The notes under the pieces were generated by a model. It searched no databases, was not told where the DNA came from, and was given only the letters and a program-made list of their open reading frames with translations. From Liberibacter crescens BT-1 (lineage in GTDB: Bacteria; Pseudomonadota; Alphaproteobacteria; Rhizobiales; Rhizobiaceae), in NCBI RefSeq assembly GCF_000325745.1, contig NC_019907.1:1382501-1446500 (forward strand): a stretch of DNA of 64,000 bases, read 5' to 3'. The number at the start of each line of letters is the position of its first letter. Position 1 is the first letter of the stretch. This document shows, piece after piece, positions 30,069 through 40,321 of this stretch. A program made the position numbers and the translations under genes.

Positions 30069-30866
30069 TTAGAAGTTAAATCCCTGACCAAGATAAAGAC
30101 GCTGTACATCTTTATTATTAATAATCTCATCTACAGCGCCATGCGCTAATATAGCTCCTTCATAAATAATATAGGCCCTGTCAATAAGATTCAACGTCTC
30201 ACGTACATTATGATCGGTTATAAGCACACCTATATCCCGTCGTGTTAGATGATGGACAAGATTCTGTATATCCGTAACAGAAATAGGGTCCACTCCAGCA
30301 AAAGGCTCATCAAGCAATACAAAAGTTGGATCATTTGCAAGAGCACGAGCTATCTCTAACCGCCGCCGCTCACCACCAGATAATGCTATTGCTGGCAAAA
30401 ACCGAAGGTGTATAATATGAAATTCTTCTAAAAGTAAATTGAGTTTCGCTGCTCTTTTTTTCTTATCTTTTTCATACACCTCCAAAACTGCAAGGATATT
30501 TTGCTCTACAGTTAATCCACGAAAAATCGAAGTTTCTTGTGGTAAATATCCTATACCAAGACGCGCCCGCCGATACATTGGCATTGATGTTATATCATTG
30601 CCATAAATTGTGATTCTACCACTATCTACAGAAACCAATCCTGTTATCATATAAAAACAAGTCGTTTTACCCGCTCCATTAGGTCCAAGCAACCCAACAA
30701 CTTCACCTTTGCGAACAGATATAGAAACATTGTTCACTATACACCTAGAGCGGTAAGTTTTTTTTAGAGACTCAGCAACCAAAATGTTCTCGGGTTGTTG
30801 TACATTGTAAGAATAAGTTTTTGAATCAACATTACTCTTGGGAGAATTAAAAAACGGGAACAACAT
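30069..30866 (-). CDS. lptB: Lipopolysaccharide export ATPase LptB
   Basis: ATPase of the LptB2FGC complex that pulls LPS from the inner membrane, 265 aa. Walker A is GPNGAGKTT near residue 60. The signature LSGGERRR and Walker B VLLDEPFAGVDP follow, then the H-loop ITDHNVRET. It has a 30-residue N-terminal extension relative to E. coli LptB, usual in Rhizobiales. It follows lptC and lptA in the same direction. Confidence 0.95.
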   Translation of the reverse strand: MLFPFFNSPKSNVDSKTYSYNVQQPENILVAESLKKTYRSRCIVNNVSISVRKGEVVGLLGPNGAGKTTCFYMITGLVSVDSGRITIYGNDITSMPMYRRARLGIGYLPQETSIFRGLTVEQNILAVLEVYEKDKKKRAAKLNLLLEEFHIIHLRFLPAIALSGGERRRLEIARALANDPTFVLLDEPFAGVDPISVTDIQNLVHHLTRRDIGVLITDHNVRETLNLIDRAYIIYEGAILAHGAVDEIINNKDVQRLYLGQGFNF

Positions 30867-30890
30867 CTTTATCTAAAATCTATAAAATAT

Positions 30891-31436
30891 TTACATCATA
30901 TTTGAACTTTTAGGATCAAGCTGAATTTTGACCCGATTATTGCAACTGTCAAGCTTTGCATCACCTGTGTCCGTATGCACAACAAATTTACAACCAATAA
31001 ATACATTGGATCCTTGAGTTAAAACTACTTGTTTTCCAGTCAGAACAAATATTTTTGTATCGAAGTCAAAAAAACCTTTTTCTGCAGTAACTTGCTGCAT
31101 ACCTGATTTCATCAAGATGTTTCTGGCTATATTTATACGACGGATACCATTCCCTGATAAATAATTTTTATCTCTATATAAAACAACCATTTCATCGGCT
31201 TGCAAGGTAGTAGTTCCTTGGACAACCTTTACATCTTTAGTAAAGTAGGCTTTATTTTCTTGATCATGCACTTCTAAAGTGCCACTTTCAATCTGGATGA
31301 TTTCATTGTCAGCAAGTTTTAAGAATTTCATATGCTGAGGCATTGATTGTGCTGCTAAAGCAAAAAAAGTTTCAGAAAAAATGATGAGCCCTGCACTTAT
31401 GATAGTCATACATAAAAATATACGATTCGTTTTCAT
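30891..31436 (-). CDS. lptA: LPS transport periplasmic protein LptA (OstA-like)
   Basis: Periplasmic bridge for LPS transport, 181 aa. A signal peptide ends near FFALAAQS. The OstA-like beta-jellyroll includes IESGTLEVHDQENKAYFTKD and VVQGTTTLQADEMVVLY. It overlaps lptC by 4 bases (ATGA) and is 24 bases upstream of lptB, so the three are one operon. Confidence 0.92.
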   Translation of the reverse strand: MKTNRIFLCMTIISAGLIIFSETFFALAAQSMPQHMKFLKLADNEIIQIESGTLEVHDQENKAYFTKDVKVVQGTTTLQADEMVVLYRDKNYLSGNGIRRINIARNILMKSGMQQVTAEKGFFDFDTKIFVLTGKQVVLTQGSNVFIGCKFVVHTDTGDAKLDSCNNRVKIQLDPKSSNMM

Positions 31437-32104
31437 TTAAGAATCCTTTTTTCATTCTTTTCTTTTTGAAGTACTCGAGGTTCAATTAACATTTTCACAT
31501 TACCAGAAAAAATCATAACATGCCCTTTATCTTTTGTATTAAAAGATTGTGCAAAAATTGAACCATATGAAGAAAAAACTGAAAGAGGGCTCTTTGTTTC
31601 TAGAGCAGTTTTTTTTATGTAAAATGTAGCTGAATTAAAATTTATACGAATGTTATTCTCAAGATTTAATGTGAATGGAACTGTAATATTAAGAACATCC
31701 TGGACACGATCAAAATTTGCTGAAGCTGCGATTAAATGAGCTCTGTTAGTATTTTTTATTGGCAATGAAGCCTCTATATCCTTCATGATGACATAATTTG
31801 GATTGCTGATATCATAAAAAGCCTTTCCTGCATGCATTGTATAATGACTTCCATCATTATTATAACCTGATATTTTAGGCCCTTTCATCATAATTTTATT
31901 ATTATCAATATTTGTTAAATCCAACGGTATACTCAATGAAAAACGAGTATTCTCAATAGAAAGCAACAATATGCCGATAGAAAATACTACAGACATAACA
32001 GGTAAAATAATTCTTAATCTTTTGACACGTTTTGAATGATTTTTTCCTTGCATATAGCAATAATTAAAGTTATCCCTTGTAAATAGTTTAGGTATATTCA
32101 ACAT
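31433..32104 (-). CDS. lptC: LPS export protein LptC
   Basis: Bitopic inner-membrane protein that passes LPS to LptA, 223 aa. One N-terminal membrane segment (IILPVMSVVFSIGILLL) is followed by a periplasmic jellyroll with MKGPKISGYNNDGSHYTMHA and the AANFDRVQDVLNI region, typical of alphaproteobacterial YrbK. It heads the lptCAB operon and diverges from sppA. Confidence 0.9.
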   Translation of the reverse strand: MLNIPKLFTRDNFNYCYMQGKNHSKRVKRLRIILPVMSVVFSIGILLLSIENTRFSLSIPLDLTNIDNNKIMMKGPKISGYNNDGSHYTMHAGKAFYDISNPNYVIMKDIEASLPIKNTNRAHLIAASANFDRVQDVLNITVPFTLNLENNIRINFNSATFYIKKTALETKSPLSVFSSYGSIFAQSFNTKDKGHVMIFSGNVKMLIEPRVLQKEKNEKRILK

Positions 32105-32231
32105 ACAATTTTATCCATGATAGATACATATATTAACTGTATTATTAAGCTTATACTTGTTCAATTATTTGTAATATATTAACTTCTTTATATCACATTA
32201 TCACAATAAACATCAAAAAGTAATATTTCTA

Positions 32232-33167
32232 ATGGCTTCAATGAGTGAAAAAAAATGCTGTAAAAAGTTGAAAACTCGACATGTTATAATTTCTATAATA
32301 TTAATAATTGTAGGTTATATTGCTTGGGTTTTATTCTTCGCCAAAACACCGCCACATATAGCACGTGTTACAATCTCTGGAACCATAGAAGATAACCCTG
32401 AATTATTGAGAGTTCTTAAAAAAGTTGCTGAAGATAATAACGTCAAAGCATTAGTTGTATCTATATCTTCACCAGGAGGAACAGCCTACGGAGGTGAAAG
32501 TATATTTCGTTCAATCCAGGAAATCAAAAAAAAGAAACCTGTGGTTTCTGATATACGCACTTTAGCAACTTCTGCTGCTTATATGATTGCTTGTTCTGGA
32601 AATAGTATTGTTTCAGCTGAAACGTCAATTGTTGGCTCTATTGGTGTAATAATTGAATACCCACAAATTAAACCCTTTTTGGATAAGCTTGGAATATCTT
32701 TTGAAACAATAAAATCCTCTCCTATAAAAGGGGAACCATCTCCTTTCTATAATACGAGTCAACAATCAAAAGATATGCTTGGATCCTTGGTCAAGGATAC
32801 CTACCAATGGTTTGTAAGTCTAGTGAGTGAACAGCGACATTTGCCGCGTGATAAAGTATTAGATCTAGCCAATGGAGCAGTGTTTACTGGTCGGCAAGCA
32901 AAAGCTCTTGGCCTCGTAGACAGATTAGGAGGAGAAGAGCAAGTATTGGAAGCCTTACATTCTTTAGGTGTTGAAAAGAATTTGAAAATCGTAGAATGGT
33001 CGCCATCAACTTCTTATTCTGATCTTATTTATAAAAAATTTATGTCAAGTGTAATGAGTTCATTAATTGTTCTGTCACATGATATCATTTTATCTACATT
33101 AAAAACATATCAATACTCACCTTTGTCTCTGAATGGGGTTTTATCTATTTGGCCTAATAATAAATGA
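32232..33167 (+). CDS. sppA: Signal peptide peptidase SppA
   Basis: Membrane-bound S49 serine peptidase that degrades cleaved signal peptides, 311 aa, short form. One N-terminal membrane segment is followed by [16 protein letters not shown] and the catalytic serine in [13 protein letters not shown] near residue 115. The catalytic lysine is probably in [15 protein letters not shown] near residue 167. Its last bases run close to ihfB, which starts 34 bases after its stop. Confidence 0.93.
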   Translation: MASMSEKKCCKKLKTRHVIISIILIIVGYIAWVLFFAKTPPHIARVTISGTIEDNPELLRVLKKVAEDNNVKALVVSISSPGGTAYGGESIFRSIQEIKKKKPVVSDIRTLATSAAYMIACSGNSIVSAETSIVGSIGVIIEYPQIKPFLDKLGISFETIKSSPIKGEPSPFYNTSQQSKDMLGSLVKDTYQWFVSLVSEQRHLPRDKVLDLANGAVFTGRQAKALGLVDRLGGEEQVLEALHSLGVEKNLKIVEWSPSTSYSDLIYKKFMSSVMSSLIVLSHDIILSTLKTYQYSPLSLNGVLSIWPNNK

Positions 33168-33201
33168 TTTAATAAGCCTATATTTTTTAACAGGAGACAG
33201 C

Positions 33202-33501
33202 TTGATAAAATCTGAATTAGTAAAAATAATTGCAGAAAAAAATCCTCATATTCGTCAAATTGATATCGAAAATATAGTAAATGTAGTATTAGACGAAATA
33301 TCAGGCGCTCTTGCTTTAGGACAGCGCATCGAATTAAGAGGATTTGGTATATTTTCAGTTAAAAATTGCCATTCAAGAATAGCTCGAAATCCCCGTACTG
33401 GTGAAAAACTCTTTATAGAAGAAAAATGGATGCCTGTTTTTAAAGTTGGTAAAGAGTTATGTAAAAGACTTAATCTACAAAGTGATTCTAATATAAAATA
33501 A
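33202..33501 (+). CDS. ihfB: Integration host factor beta subunit
   Basis: DNA-bending nucleoid protein, 99 aa. The TTG start at 33202 is chosen because AGGAGA lies 5-10 bases upstream and the protein then begins with the conserved [25 protein letters not shown] and ARNPRTGE, the DNA-inserting beta-arm, are intact. A longer frame beginning at 33133 overlaps sppA and is not supported. Confidence 0.92.
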   Translation: MIKSELVKIIAEKNPHIRQIDIENIVNVVLDEISGALALGQRIELRGFGIFSVKNCHSRIARNPRTGEKLFIEEKWMPVFKVGKELCKRLNLQSDSNIK

Positions 33502-33760
33502 ATACTATAATTGTTGAATGATATTACAAAATAAGAAAAATCTATTTAAAGAGAAATTAAAGTACTTTAAATGATGGCATCACTTAATATTTTTAAGTCC
33601 TTGATAAAACACTATCTCTTTAGTGATGAGTCCCCTCCCCATACCTTCAAGAATGATCTATAATAAAAACACTTTTGAAACAAGAAAATTGCTTTTAAGA
33701 GAATATAAAAACAATTAATTTGTTATAAGTTTATATATCTTTTTAAACCAGATAATACTA

Positions 33761-34615
33761 TTGAGAAATGTTTTGAATAAATTTTATCTAAAAAAAGTAA
33801 AAATTAAAAATATTAATAGTGTGTCTAATCCTCTTATAAAGAACATAAGAGCGTTAACACGAAAGAAAGAACGCAAAAAAGCAGGAGTTTTTATAGCTGA
33901 AGGATTGAAACTTATCATTGATGCAATCAACCTTGGTTGGTCAGCTACTATGCTAGTCTACACAAAATCAATGAAAGAAAACTCTGAACTACTCCAAACG
34001 ACTATACAAGCAATAACATCAGAATTGCTAATTATAGAAGTTAGTGAAAAAATTATGTCATCTTTAAGCAGAAGAGATAACCCTCAAAATGTTTTAGGAA
34101 TTTTTACTCAACGCTTGATTCCTTTACAAAATATTACAATCAAAGGAGACGAAACTTGGGTTGCACTTGATCGTATACGTGATCCTGGTAATCTTGGGAC
34201 TATTATCCGTACTATTGATGCTTCTGGGGCTTCTGGAGTTATTCTTATCGGTGAGACAACTGACCCTTACGGAATAGAAACAGTACGTGCTACGATGGGA
34301 TCAATTTTTAAAGTACCAATTGTATACTCTAATATTGATGAATTTATTTCTTGGGTAAAAAAATCTCAAGCTTTTATAATAGCAACACATTTACAAGCCT
34401 CTATTGATTATCGCACAGTAGAATATCCTGGAAAATCCATTATATTACTCATGGGAAATGAAAAATCTGGATTATCAAACACATTTTTATCCATAGTTGA
34501 TAAACTTGTTCGTATTCCACAAGCTGGAACAGCTGATTCCCTAAATGTATCTATTGCTACAGGAATTATGTTATTTGAGATTCGCCGTCATCTTCTTTTT
34601 TTAGAAACGCATTAA
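33761..34615 (+). CDS. SpoU-family RNA 2'-O-methyltransferase
   Basis: TrmH/SpoU-type RNA methyltransferase, 284 aa. The three SPOUT motifs are clear: RDPGNLGTIIRTIDASGASG near residue 145, LLMGNEKSGLS near 228 and SLNVSIATGIMLFE near 263. An N-terminal L30-like substrate domain precedes them. The RNA target is not evident. The start is TTG at 33761; AT-rich sequence upstream shows no clear ribosome-binding site, so the true start is uncertain. Confidence 0.88.
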   Translation: MRNVLNKFYLKKVKIKNINSVSNPLIKNIRALTRKKERKKAGVFIAEGLKLIIDAINLGWSATMLVYTKSMKENSELLQTTIQAITSELLIIEVSEKIMSSLSRRDNPQNVLGIFTQRLIPLQNITIKGDETWVALDRIRDPGNLGTIIRTIDASGASGVILIGETTDPYGIETVRATMGSIFKVPIVYSNIDEFISWVKKSQAFIIATHLQASIDYRTVEYPGKSIILLMGNEKSGLSNTFLSIVDKLVRIPQAGTADSLNVSIATGIMLFEIRRHLLFLETH

Positions 34616-34627
34616 TAAGTTTCCCGT

Positions 34628-35116
34628 ATGATTATTTCACATTATCGTCACATAAAATTTCTTACATTCTGCGTGATATTTATTATTATTGATCAAACTA
34701 TTAAAATTATAGTTGATTCATCTATACCATTACATCAACCTATTTATGTTCTGCCGTTCTTTTCTCTATACCGTACATATAATACTGGCATTGCGTTCTC
34801 AATGCTTATGGATATGAAACCTTGGTTTATTATAAGTATGCGTATTATTATTATTTCTGGTGTTTTTTTGATATGGGAACAGACAAAAAGCAATCGCTTA
34901 CTAATAAACGTGGGCTATATGTTGATATCTACTGGAGCTATAAGCAATTTAGCAGATCAATTTTTATACGGTCATGTTATAGATTACATAATGATCCATA
35001 CTCAAACATGGTCTTTTGCTGTTTTCAACCTTGCCGATGCATATATTACTCTTGGTGCATGCAGCATAGCATTCGATGAGTTTCTTGCAATCTACAATAA
35101 AATGAATTCTTCTTAG
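34628..35116 (+). CDS. lspA: Lipoprotein signal peptidase II
   Basis: Aspartic membrane peptidase that cleaves prolipoprotein signals, 162 aa, four membrane helices. The catalytic aspartates lie in LADQFLYGHVIDYI near residue 120 and NLADAYITLGA near residue 140. The NTGIAFSM motif is present. It is the last native gene before the foreign trp island, 116 bases ahead of the junction. Confidence 0.93.
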   Translation: MIISHYRHIKFLTFCVIFIIIDQTIKIIVDSSIPLHQPIYVLPFFSLYRTYNTGIAFSMLMDMKPWFIISMRIIIISGVFLIWEQTKSNRLLINVGYMLISTGAISNLADQFLYGHVIDYIMIHTQTWSFAVFNLADAYITLGACSIAFDEFLAIYNKMNSS

Positions 35117-35188
35117 AAAAATACTAGACGAAATGCCTGTAATTTTAGAGAAGAAGATATTTTTCTTTGAAGAACTCTATCCTTTAGA

Positions 35189-35212
35189 ATAGAAAATTGT
35201 ATGAAACACATC
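35189..35212. repeat. 24-bp direct repeat, left copy
   Basis: Contains the exact 17-mer ATTGTATGAAACACATC plus seven bases upstream, and matches 23 of 24 bases at 42711-42734, inside the start of mutS. The two copies bracket the island. It lies 20 bases outside the left IS-end-like sequence. Confidence 0.85.
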
Positions 35213-35232
35213 AATTTCGCTTTATTTTATAA

Positions 35233-35263
35233 CTTACCACCCCCACGATTTTTAGAAGTGCTG
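35233..35263 (-). repeat. IS-end-like repeat at the left edge of the island
   Basis: A 31-base sequence sharing CTTACCACCC and ACGATTTTTAGA with 42260-42289, in the same orientation, apart from a one-base indel and two mismatches. It abuts native AT-rich DNA on one side and GC-rich sequence after trpA on the other. Its right-hand twin adjoins a transposase remnant, so this is probably the end of a mostly deleted insertion sequence. Confidence 0.7.
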
Positions 35264-35331
35264 TTTTCTTTGCAAGCTCCTTGCGGATAACCGGCATTGA
35301 AAGTGTTAATGATAAATTGCGTTTGCGCCAA

Positions 35332-36138
35332 TCAGCTGCGGGTCGCGGACTTGAGTTCGCGCACAAATTGCGCCAGCTGTTCCAACATCACGGCCGGATT
35401 ATCCTCATTCTTTTCGATAATACGCACAATAGCCGATCCGGAAATAGCGCCGGCCGTGCCGGCCTGGAGCGCGGTACGGACCTGACCGGGTTCGGAGATG
35501 CCAAATCCCTGTAATGTTGGTGCGGCATGGTACTCCTTCAGGGTATCGATCAGATGCTTGAGCGGGGTGTTTGCGCGTTTCTCGCTACCAGTAACGCCGG
35601 CGCGCGCGAGCAGATAGGTATATCCCCGGCCGTGTGAGGCGATTTCGCGCAGCAAAGCATCATCAGCGTTGGGCGGGCAGATGAAAATAGGAGCCACGTT
35701 ATGGCGCAGGGCGGCCTGGCGAAACGGCAGACTTTCTTGCAGCGGCACATCCGCCACCAGCACCGAGTCGACGCCAACCTCGGCGCAGTGGGCATAAAAG
35801 GCATCTATCCCCTCGTTGTAGACCAGATTGGCATACATCAACAGACCAATCGGTATGGCGGGATACTTTTGGCGAATCGTTGCCAGCATTTCAAAACAGT
35901 GCGCCGGCGTAACGCCGGAGGAAAACGCACGCAGATTGGCGTTCTGGATGGTGGGGCCGTCGGCCAGCGGGTCGGAGAAAGGGATGCCCAGCTCCAGTGC
36001 ATCGGCGCCGGCGTCAATGAGCGTATCGATAATGCGTAGCGAGAGGGTGGGCTTGGGATCGCCAAGCGTCACAAAAGGTACAAATGCGCCTTCATGGCGC
36101 GCCGCCAGCTGGCTGAATAATTGCTGATAGCGTTCCAT
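35332..36138 (-). CDS. trpA: Tryptophan synthase alpha subunit
   Basis: Cleaves indole-3-glycerol phosphate to indole and glyceraldehyde-3-phosphate, passing indole to TrpB. The protein is 268 aa, as in enterobacteria. The catalytic glutamate and aspartate lie in [17 protein letters not shown] near residues 49 and 60. GFGIS and GAISGSAIV bind phosphate. It begins [11 protein letters not shown], close to the E. coli start, and overlaps the trpB stop by one base. No lesion is seen. Confidence 0.96.
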   Translation of the reverse strand: MERYQQLFSQLAARHEGAFVPFVTLGDPKPTLSLRIIDTLIDAGADALELGIPFSDPLADGPTIQNANLRAFSSGVTPAHCFEMLATIRQKYPAIPIGLLMYANLVYNEGIDAFYAHCAEVGVDSVLVADVPLQESLPFRQAALRHNVAPIFICPPNADDALLREIASHGRGYTYLLARAGVTGSEKRANTPLKHLIDTLKEYHAAPTLQGFGISEPGQVRTALQAGTAGAISGSAIVRIIEKNEDNPAVMLEQLAQFVRELKSATRS

Positions 36139-37328
36139 TAAATGTCTCCTCGCGCCTTCAGAATATCATGAACGGTGAAAATATCTTTATCGCCGCGGCC
36201 GGACAGGTTGACTACCAGGATCTGCTCCTTCTCCGGTTCCGCTTGTATCATTCTCAGCGCGTGGGCCAGCGCGTGGGACGATTCCAGCGCCGGAATAATT
36301 CCCTCATGACGGGAAAGGCGACGGAAGGCATCCAGGGCTTCTTCGTCGGTAACCGATACGTACTCCGCCCGGCCTATGCTATCAAGGTAGGCGTGCTGCG
36401 GACCCACCGAGGGGAAATCCAGGCAGGCCGATATGGAGTAGGATTCCTCAATTTGCCCTTCGGCGGATTGCATCATCGGCGACTTCATGCCGAAATAGAT
36501 GCCGGTGCGGCCATGTTTCAACGACGCCCCATGCTTTCCGGTTTCGATACCCAAGCCGCCCGGCTCTACGCCTATCAGTCGAACTGCCTGTTCATCAATG
36601 AAATCGGCGAACATGCCGATGGCGTTGGAGCCGCCGCCGACGCAGGCGATAACCGCATCCGGCAGGCGCTGCTCGTGCTCGTACAACTGCGCGCGCGTTT
36701 CCTCGCCGATCATACGCTGGAATTCGCGCACGATGGTCGGGAACGGATGCGGGCCGGCAGCGGTGCCGAGCATGTAGTGAGCGTGTTCATAACTATCGGA
36801 CCAGTCGCGTAACACTTAGTTGCAGGCGTCTTTTAAGGTTGAGGAGCCACTGTGCACCGGAATGACCTCGGCGCCCATCAACCGCATGCGAAAAACATTG
36901 AGCGACTGGCGTTCGATGTCTTTAGCGCCCATATAAATACGGCATTTCAGCCCCAGCAATGTGGAGGACAGGGCGGAAGCCACGCCGTGCTGACCGGCAC
37001 CGGTTTCGGCGATGATTTCAGTTTTGCCCATCCGTTTGGCCAGCAGCACCTGCCCCAGCACTTGATTAGTTTTATGGGCACCGCCGTGCAGCAGGTCTTC
37101 ACGTTTGAGATAAAGTTTGGTCTGAGTGCCCGCGGTCAGGTTGCGGCACAGCGTGAGCGGGGTCGGCCGGCCGGCGTAGTTTGTCAGCAAATCTATGAAT
37201 TCGGCCTGAAACACCGGATCGCTCTGGGTGCTGACGAACGCGTCTTCCAGCTGAATCAGCGCAGGCATCAGGATTTGCGGCACATACATGCCGCCAAACT
37301 CGCCAAAATAGGGATTAAGTCGTGTCAT
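36138..37328 (-). pseudogene. trpB: Tryptophan synthase beta subunit with an in-frame stop
   Basis: PLP enzyme that joins indole and serine, about 397 codons in total. [20 protein letters not shown] opens the first part, and the PLP lysine lies in HGGAHKTNQ (K86). The reading frame meets TAA at 36816-36818, codon 171, then continues without a shift as GTG, LRDWS and GGGSNAIG to [10 protein letters not shown]. coli has Glu-Ala at the TAA-GTG position, so GAA probably became TAA. GTG directly after the stop could allow reinitiation, giving two fragments. Confidence 0.92.
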
Positions 37329-37361
37329 GCTTGATTATCTCTCACGGTGTCAGGCTGAAGG

Positions 37362-38720
37362 TTAATAGGCGCGTAGCGTCTGAAATACCGTAGCCAGTTT
37401 ATGATGATCTTTAATACCCGGCGCGCTTTCCACACCGGAGTTGAAGTCCAGTCCAGAACAACCAATATGGGCTGCCGCTAAGCAGTTGTCCGCCGCCAGG
37501 CCGCCCGCCAGTATGACGTTATCCAACGTGGCTCCGTTTAACAGCGACCAGTTGAAAGGTTTGCCGCTGCCGCTGCCGTTGTCCAGAACGTAGCGATCGA
37601 CCTGGGTCAGATCGCGCGGAAGAAGGGCCTGGCACATATCCAGCGCCTTCCAGATGCGGCACTCGAGCGGCAGGGCATGGCGCAGCGCATCGATATAGCT
37701 CTGATCTTCGTCACCGTGCAGTTGGACTGCCGCCAGCGATAGCACGCTGGCGGCCGCAGCGACGTCTTCTACCGGCGCATCGCAAAACACGCCAACATAG
37801 AGCAGCGCAGCGCCGGCCATCACGGTGCGGGCGGTGTCGATATCCACACACCGCGGGGAGCCGGGGACAAAAATCAGCCCACCGTAAATCGCGCCCGCTT
37901 CCAGAGCAGCGCGCGCATCGACGGCGCGGGTAAGTCCGCACACTTTGTTTTCACCCAGCAGGACCCGACGCACCGCTATCGTCAGATCGGGTTCAGACAT
38001 TAGCGCGCTGCCAATCAGGAAGCCGTTGGCGTAGTGGTTGAGCTCGCGCAGTTGGCGATAGCTTTTAATACCGGATTCGCTGATGACCGTCACGTCCGCC
38101 GGCAGCCGCGGACCGAGCGTGCGGGTGCGGTTCAAATCAATCGACAAATCGCACAGGTCGCGGTTGTTGATGCCCACGATTTTCGCGCCCAGCGCAATGG
38201 CGCGCTCGCGCTCTTCATCGCTGATGATTTCGGTCAACACGCCCATATTCAGGCTGTGGGCCACCGCCGCCAACGCGCGGTAGGTATCGTCGTCGAGGAT
38301 GGACAACATCAGTAGAACAGCGTCTGCCTGGTGTAGGCGCGCGAAGTAAATCTGCCAGGGGTTGAAAATAAAATCTTTGCATAATACCGGCTGGCTCACC
38401 GAGCGGCTCACTTCGGGCAGATAATCAAAGCTGCCTTGAAAATATTTCTCGTCGGTCAGTACCGCAATCGCGGAAGCATAATGCCTGTAAACGCCCGCGA
38501 TGGCGACCGGGTCGAAATCGTCGCGAATAAATCCTTGGTACGGCGATGCCTTTTTGCATTCCAGTATAAATGCCGTGCGGGTACCGGACACCGCATGATA
38601 AAAACTTCGTGTGCTGGGCTGCAGCTGATGGCGGAAACTGTCCAACGGCTTCAGCCGTTGGTACTCGGAAACCCATTCATATTTATCTGCGACGATTTTC
38701 GCAAGTACAGTGTCCTGCAT
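37362..38720 (-). CDS. trpC: Fused indole-glycerol-phosphate synthase / phosphoribosylanthranilate isomerase
   Basis: Bifunctional TrpC-TrpF, 452 aa, as in enterobacteria; alphaproteobacteria normally keep them separate. The IGPS domain (1-255) has FILECKKASP, CKDFI and GINNRDL. The PRAI domain (256-452) has VCGLTR with its catalytic Cys and LDFNSGVE with its Asp. The usual SPSKG of IGPS reads SPYQG at residues 59-63, so two conserved positions differ and activity may be reduced. It lies 7 bases after trpD. Confidence 0.95.
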   Translation of the reverse strand: MQDTVLAKIVADKYEWVSEYQRLKPLDSFRHQLQPSTRSFYHAVSGTRTAFILECKKASPYQGFIRDDFDPVAIAGVYRHYASAIAVLTDEKYFQGSFDYLPEVSRSVSQPVLCKDFIFNPWQIYFARLHQADAVLLMLSILDDDTYRALAAVAHSLNMGVLTEIISDEERERAIALGAKIVGINNRDLCDLSIDLNRTRTLGPRLPADVTVISESGIKSYRQLRELNHYANGFLIGSALMSEPDLTIAVRRVLLGENKVCGLTRAVDARAALEAGAIYGGLIFVPGSPRCVDIDTARTVMAGAALLYVGVFCDAPVEDVAAAASVLSLAAVQLHGDEDQSYIDALRHALPLECRIWKALDMCQALLPRDLTQVDRYVLDNGSGSGKPFNWSLLNGATLDNVILAGGLAADNCLAAAHIGCSGLDFNSGVESAPGIKDHHKLATVFQTLRAY

Positions 38721-38727
38721 GACTTTC

Positions 38728-39726
38728 TTATCCTCTTGTTACCAGTGCCATCACGCGCTCATAGGGAGCACCGCTGTGAATTTCCTCCAGCGCCCGATGG
38801 GTGTTGTCACGGAGATTTTCCTGTCCGAACAATTTGAGCAGCAGAGCCACGTTGGCAGCGACAACGGATTTATGCGCGTGTTCACCTTTACCTTGTAACA
38901 AACGCGCCAAAATGTCACGGTTTTCTTCCGGCGATCCCCCCCGAAGCGCCTCTGCTGGCTGAGCCGACAGGCCGAAATCCGCCGCGTTCAGGGTATAGTT
39001 CTCAATCTTCCCCTCGCGCAGCTCTGCCACGTGCGTCGGCGCATGCAAGGCGACTTCATCCATGCCGCCGCTGTGTACCACCGCGACGCGTTGATAGCCC
39101 AACACGCACATCGTCTCGGCAATTGGCAGCACGAGTTTCGGGCTGTAGACGCCAATCAGCGCCAACGGCGGTCGGGCAGGATTGATTAGCGGACCCAGTA
39201 CATTAAACAGGGTACGGGTTTTCAACAGTTTCCGCACCAGCATCGCGTGGCGAAAGCCGGAATGGTAATGCGGGGCGAACAGGAAGCAGATGCCCAGTTC
39301 ATCCAACGCCTGGCGCGACAGTTCAGCCGGCATATCCAGCCGGACACCGAACGCCGACAGCAGGTCCGAAGAGCCTGAGCGGCTTGAAACGTTGTGGTTG
39401 ACGTGTTTGGCCACCCGGGCGCTGCAGCCGGCGGCGACGATAGCGTTGGCAGTAGAAATGTTGATGCTATTGCTGCCGTCGCCGCCGATACCGACGATAT
39501 CAGCAAAAGCATAATCAGGACGCGGAAACGGTCTGGCGTCGGCCAATAGCGCGCTGGCAGCACCGGCGATTTCCTCGGGGTATTCGCCGCGCACCTTCAT
39601 GCTGATAAGCACGGCCGCCAGCTGTTCTGGAGCCAGTTGCCCCTGAATGATGGCCCCGAACAGCTGCTGGCTTTGTTCACGGCTGATACGCCCGCCCTGA
39701 TAGAGATGTTCCAGCATCGCTTGCAT
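38728..39726 (-). CDS. trpD: Anthranilate phosphoribosyltransferase
   Basis: Transfers phosphoribose from PRPP to anthranilate, 332 aa, without the glutaminase fusion seen in E. coli. [13 protein letters not shown] at residues 79-91 replaces the usual [14 protein letters not shown] at 107-115 replaces KHGNRSVSS, so Gly became Val and Arg became His, both by transition mutations. SGSSDLL and [10 protein letters not shown] are intact. The protein is full length but these changes sit at substrate-binding motifs. Confidence 0.94.
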   Translation of the reverse strand: MQAMLEHLYQGGRISREQSQQLFGAIIQGQLAPEQLAAVLISMKVRGEYPEEIAGAASALLADARPFPRPDYAFADIVGIGGDGSNSINISTANAIVAAGCSARVAKHVNHNVSSRSGSSDLLSAFGVRLDMPAELSRQALDELGICFLFAPHYHSGFRHAMLVRKLLKTRTLFNVLGPLINPARPPLALIGVYSPKLVLPIAETMCVLGYQRVAVVHSGGMDEVALHAPTHVAELREGKIENYTLNAADFGLSAQPAEALRGGSPEENRDILARLLQGKGEHAHKSVVAANVALLLKLFGQENLRDNTHRALEEIHSGAPYERVMALVTRG

Positions 39727-39742
39727 GAAAAAGTCCTTCTGA

Positions 39743-40321
39743 TTACGCCAGTGCCCAGGCGAGCGTCTGGTTTAACAAATGTGCTCCCTTAGTGGTTAAA
39801 ATGGATTCAGGGTGGAACTGAAAGCCGCAGATCCGATCGGCATCATTGCGTACCGCCATCACCATGTCGTTAAAGTGGGCGTTGACCGTGAGCGTTGCCG
39901 GCACTTGACTCCCGACCAGAGAATGATAGCGCGCCACCGGCAGCGGGTTCGGCAGGCCGGCGAACATGCCCTGGTTATCGTGGCGGATGGGCGAGGCCTT
40001 ACCGTGCAAAATCTCACCCGCCTGACCGACGTGGCCGCCGTAAGCTTCCACAATCGCCTGATGGCCCAGGCAAATGCCGATGATGGGTAACCGGCCGCGC
40101 AGCGTCGTGAGCAATGCCGGCATGCAGCCTGCCTGGGCCGGCACACCGGGACCTGGCGAGAGCATCAGGATCGGGTTTTCCATTTCGGACAGCACCCGCG
40201 TGATGAGCGCAGCCGGTAGCCGGTTGCGGTAAATCACTACCCGGTGACCATTGGCACGCAGCTGATCCACCAGGTTATAGGTAAACGAGTCGATATTATC
40301 GAGTAACAGGATGTCGGCCAT
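39743..40321 (-). CDS. trpG: Anthranilate synthase glutamine amidotransferase subunit
   Basis: Class I glutaminase that feeds ammonia to TrpE, 192 aa. The triad is visible: Cys in GICLGHQ near residue 84, and His and Glu in FQFHPES near residue 170. LSPGPGVP, the oxyanion region, is intact. Being separate from trpD it resembles the Serratia arrangement. The trpE stop overlaps its start by one base, suggesting coupled translation in a 1:1 ratio. Confidence 0.95.
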   Translation of the reverse strand: MADILLLDNIDSFTYNLVDQLRANGHRVVIYRNRLPAALITRVLSEMENPILMLSPGPGVPAQAGCMPALLTTLRGRLPIIGICLGHQAIVEAYGGHVGQAGEILHGKASPIRHDNQGMFAGLPNPLPVARYHSLVGSQVPATLTVNAHFNDMVMAVRNDADRICGFQFHPESILTTKGAHLLNQTLAWALA

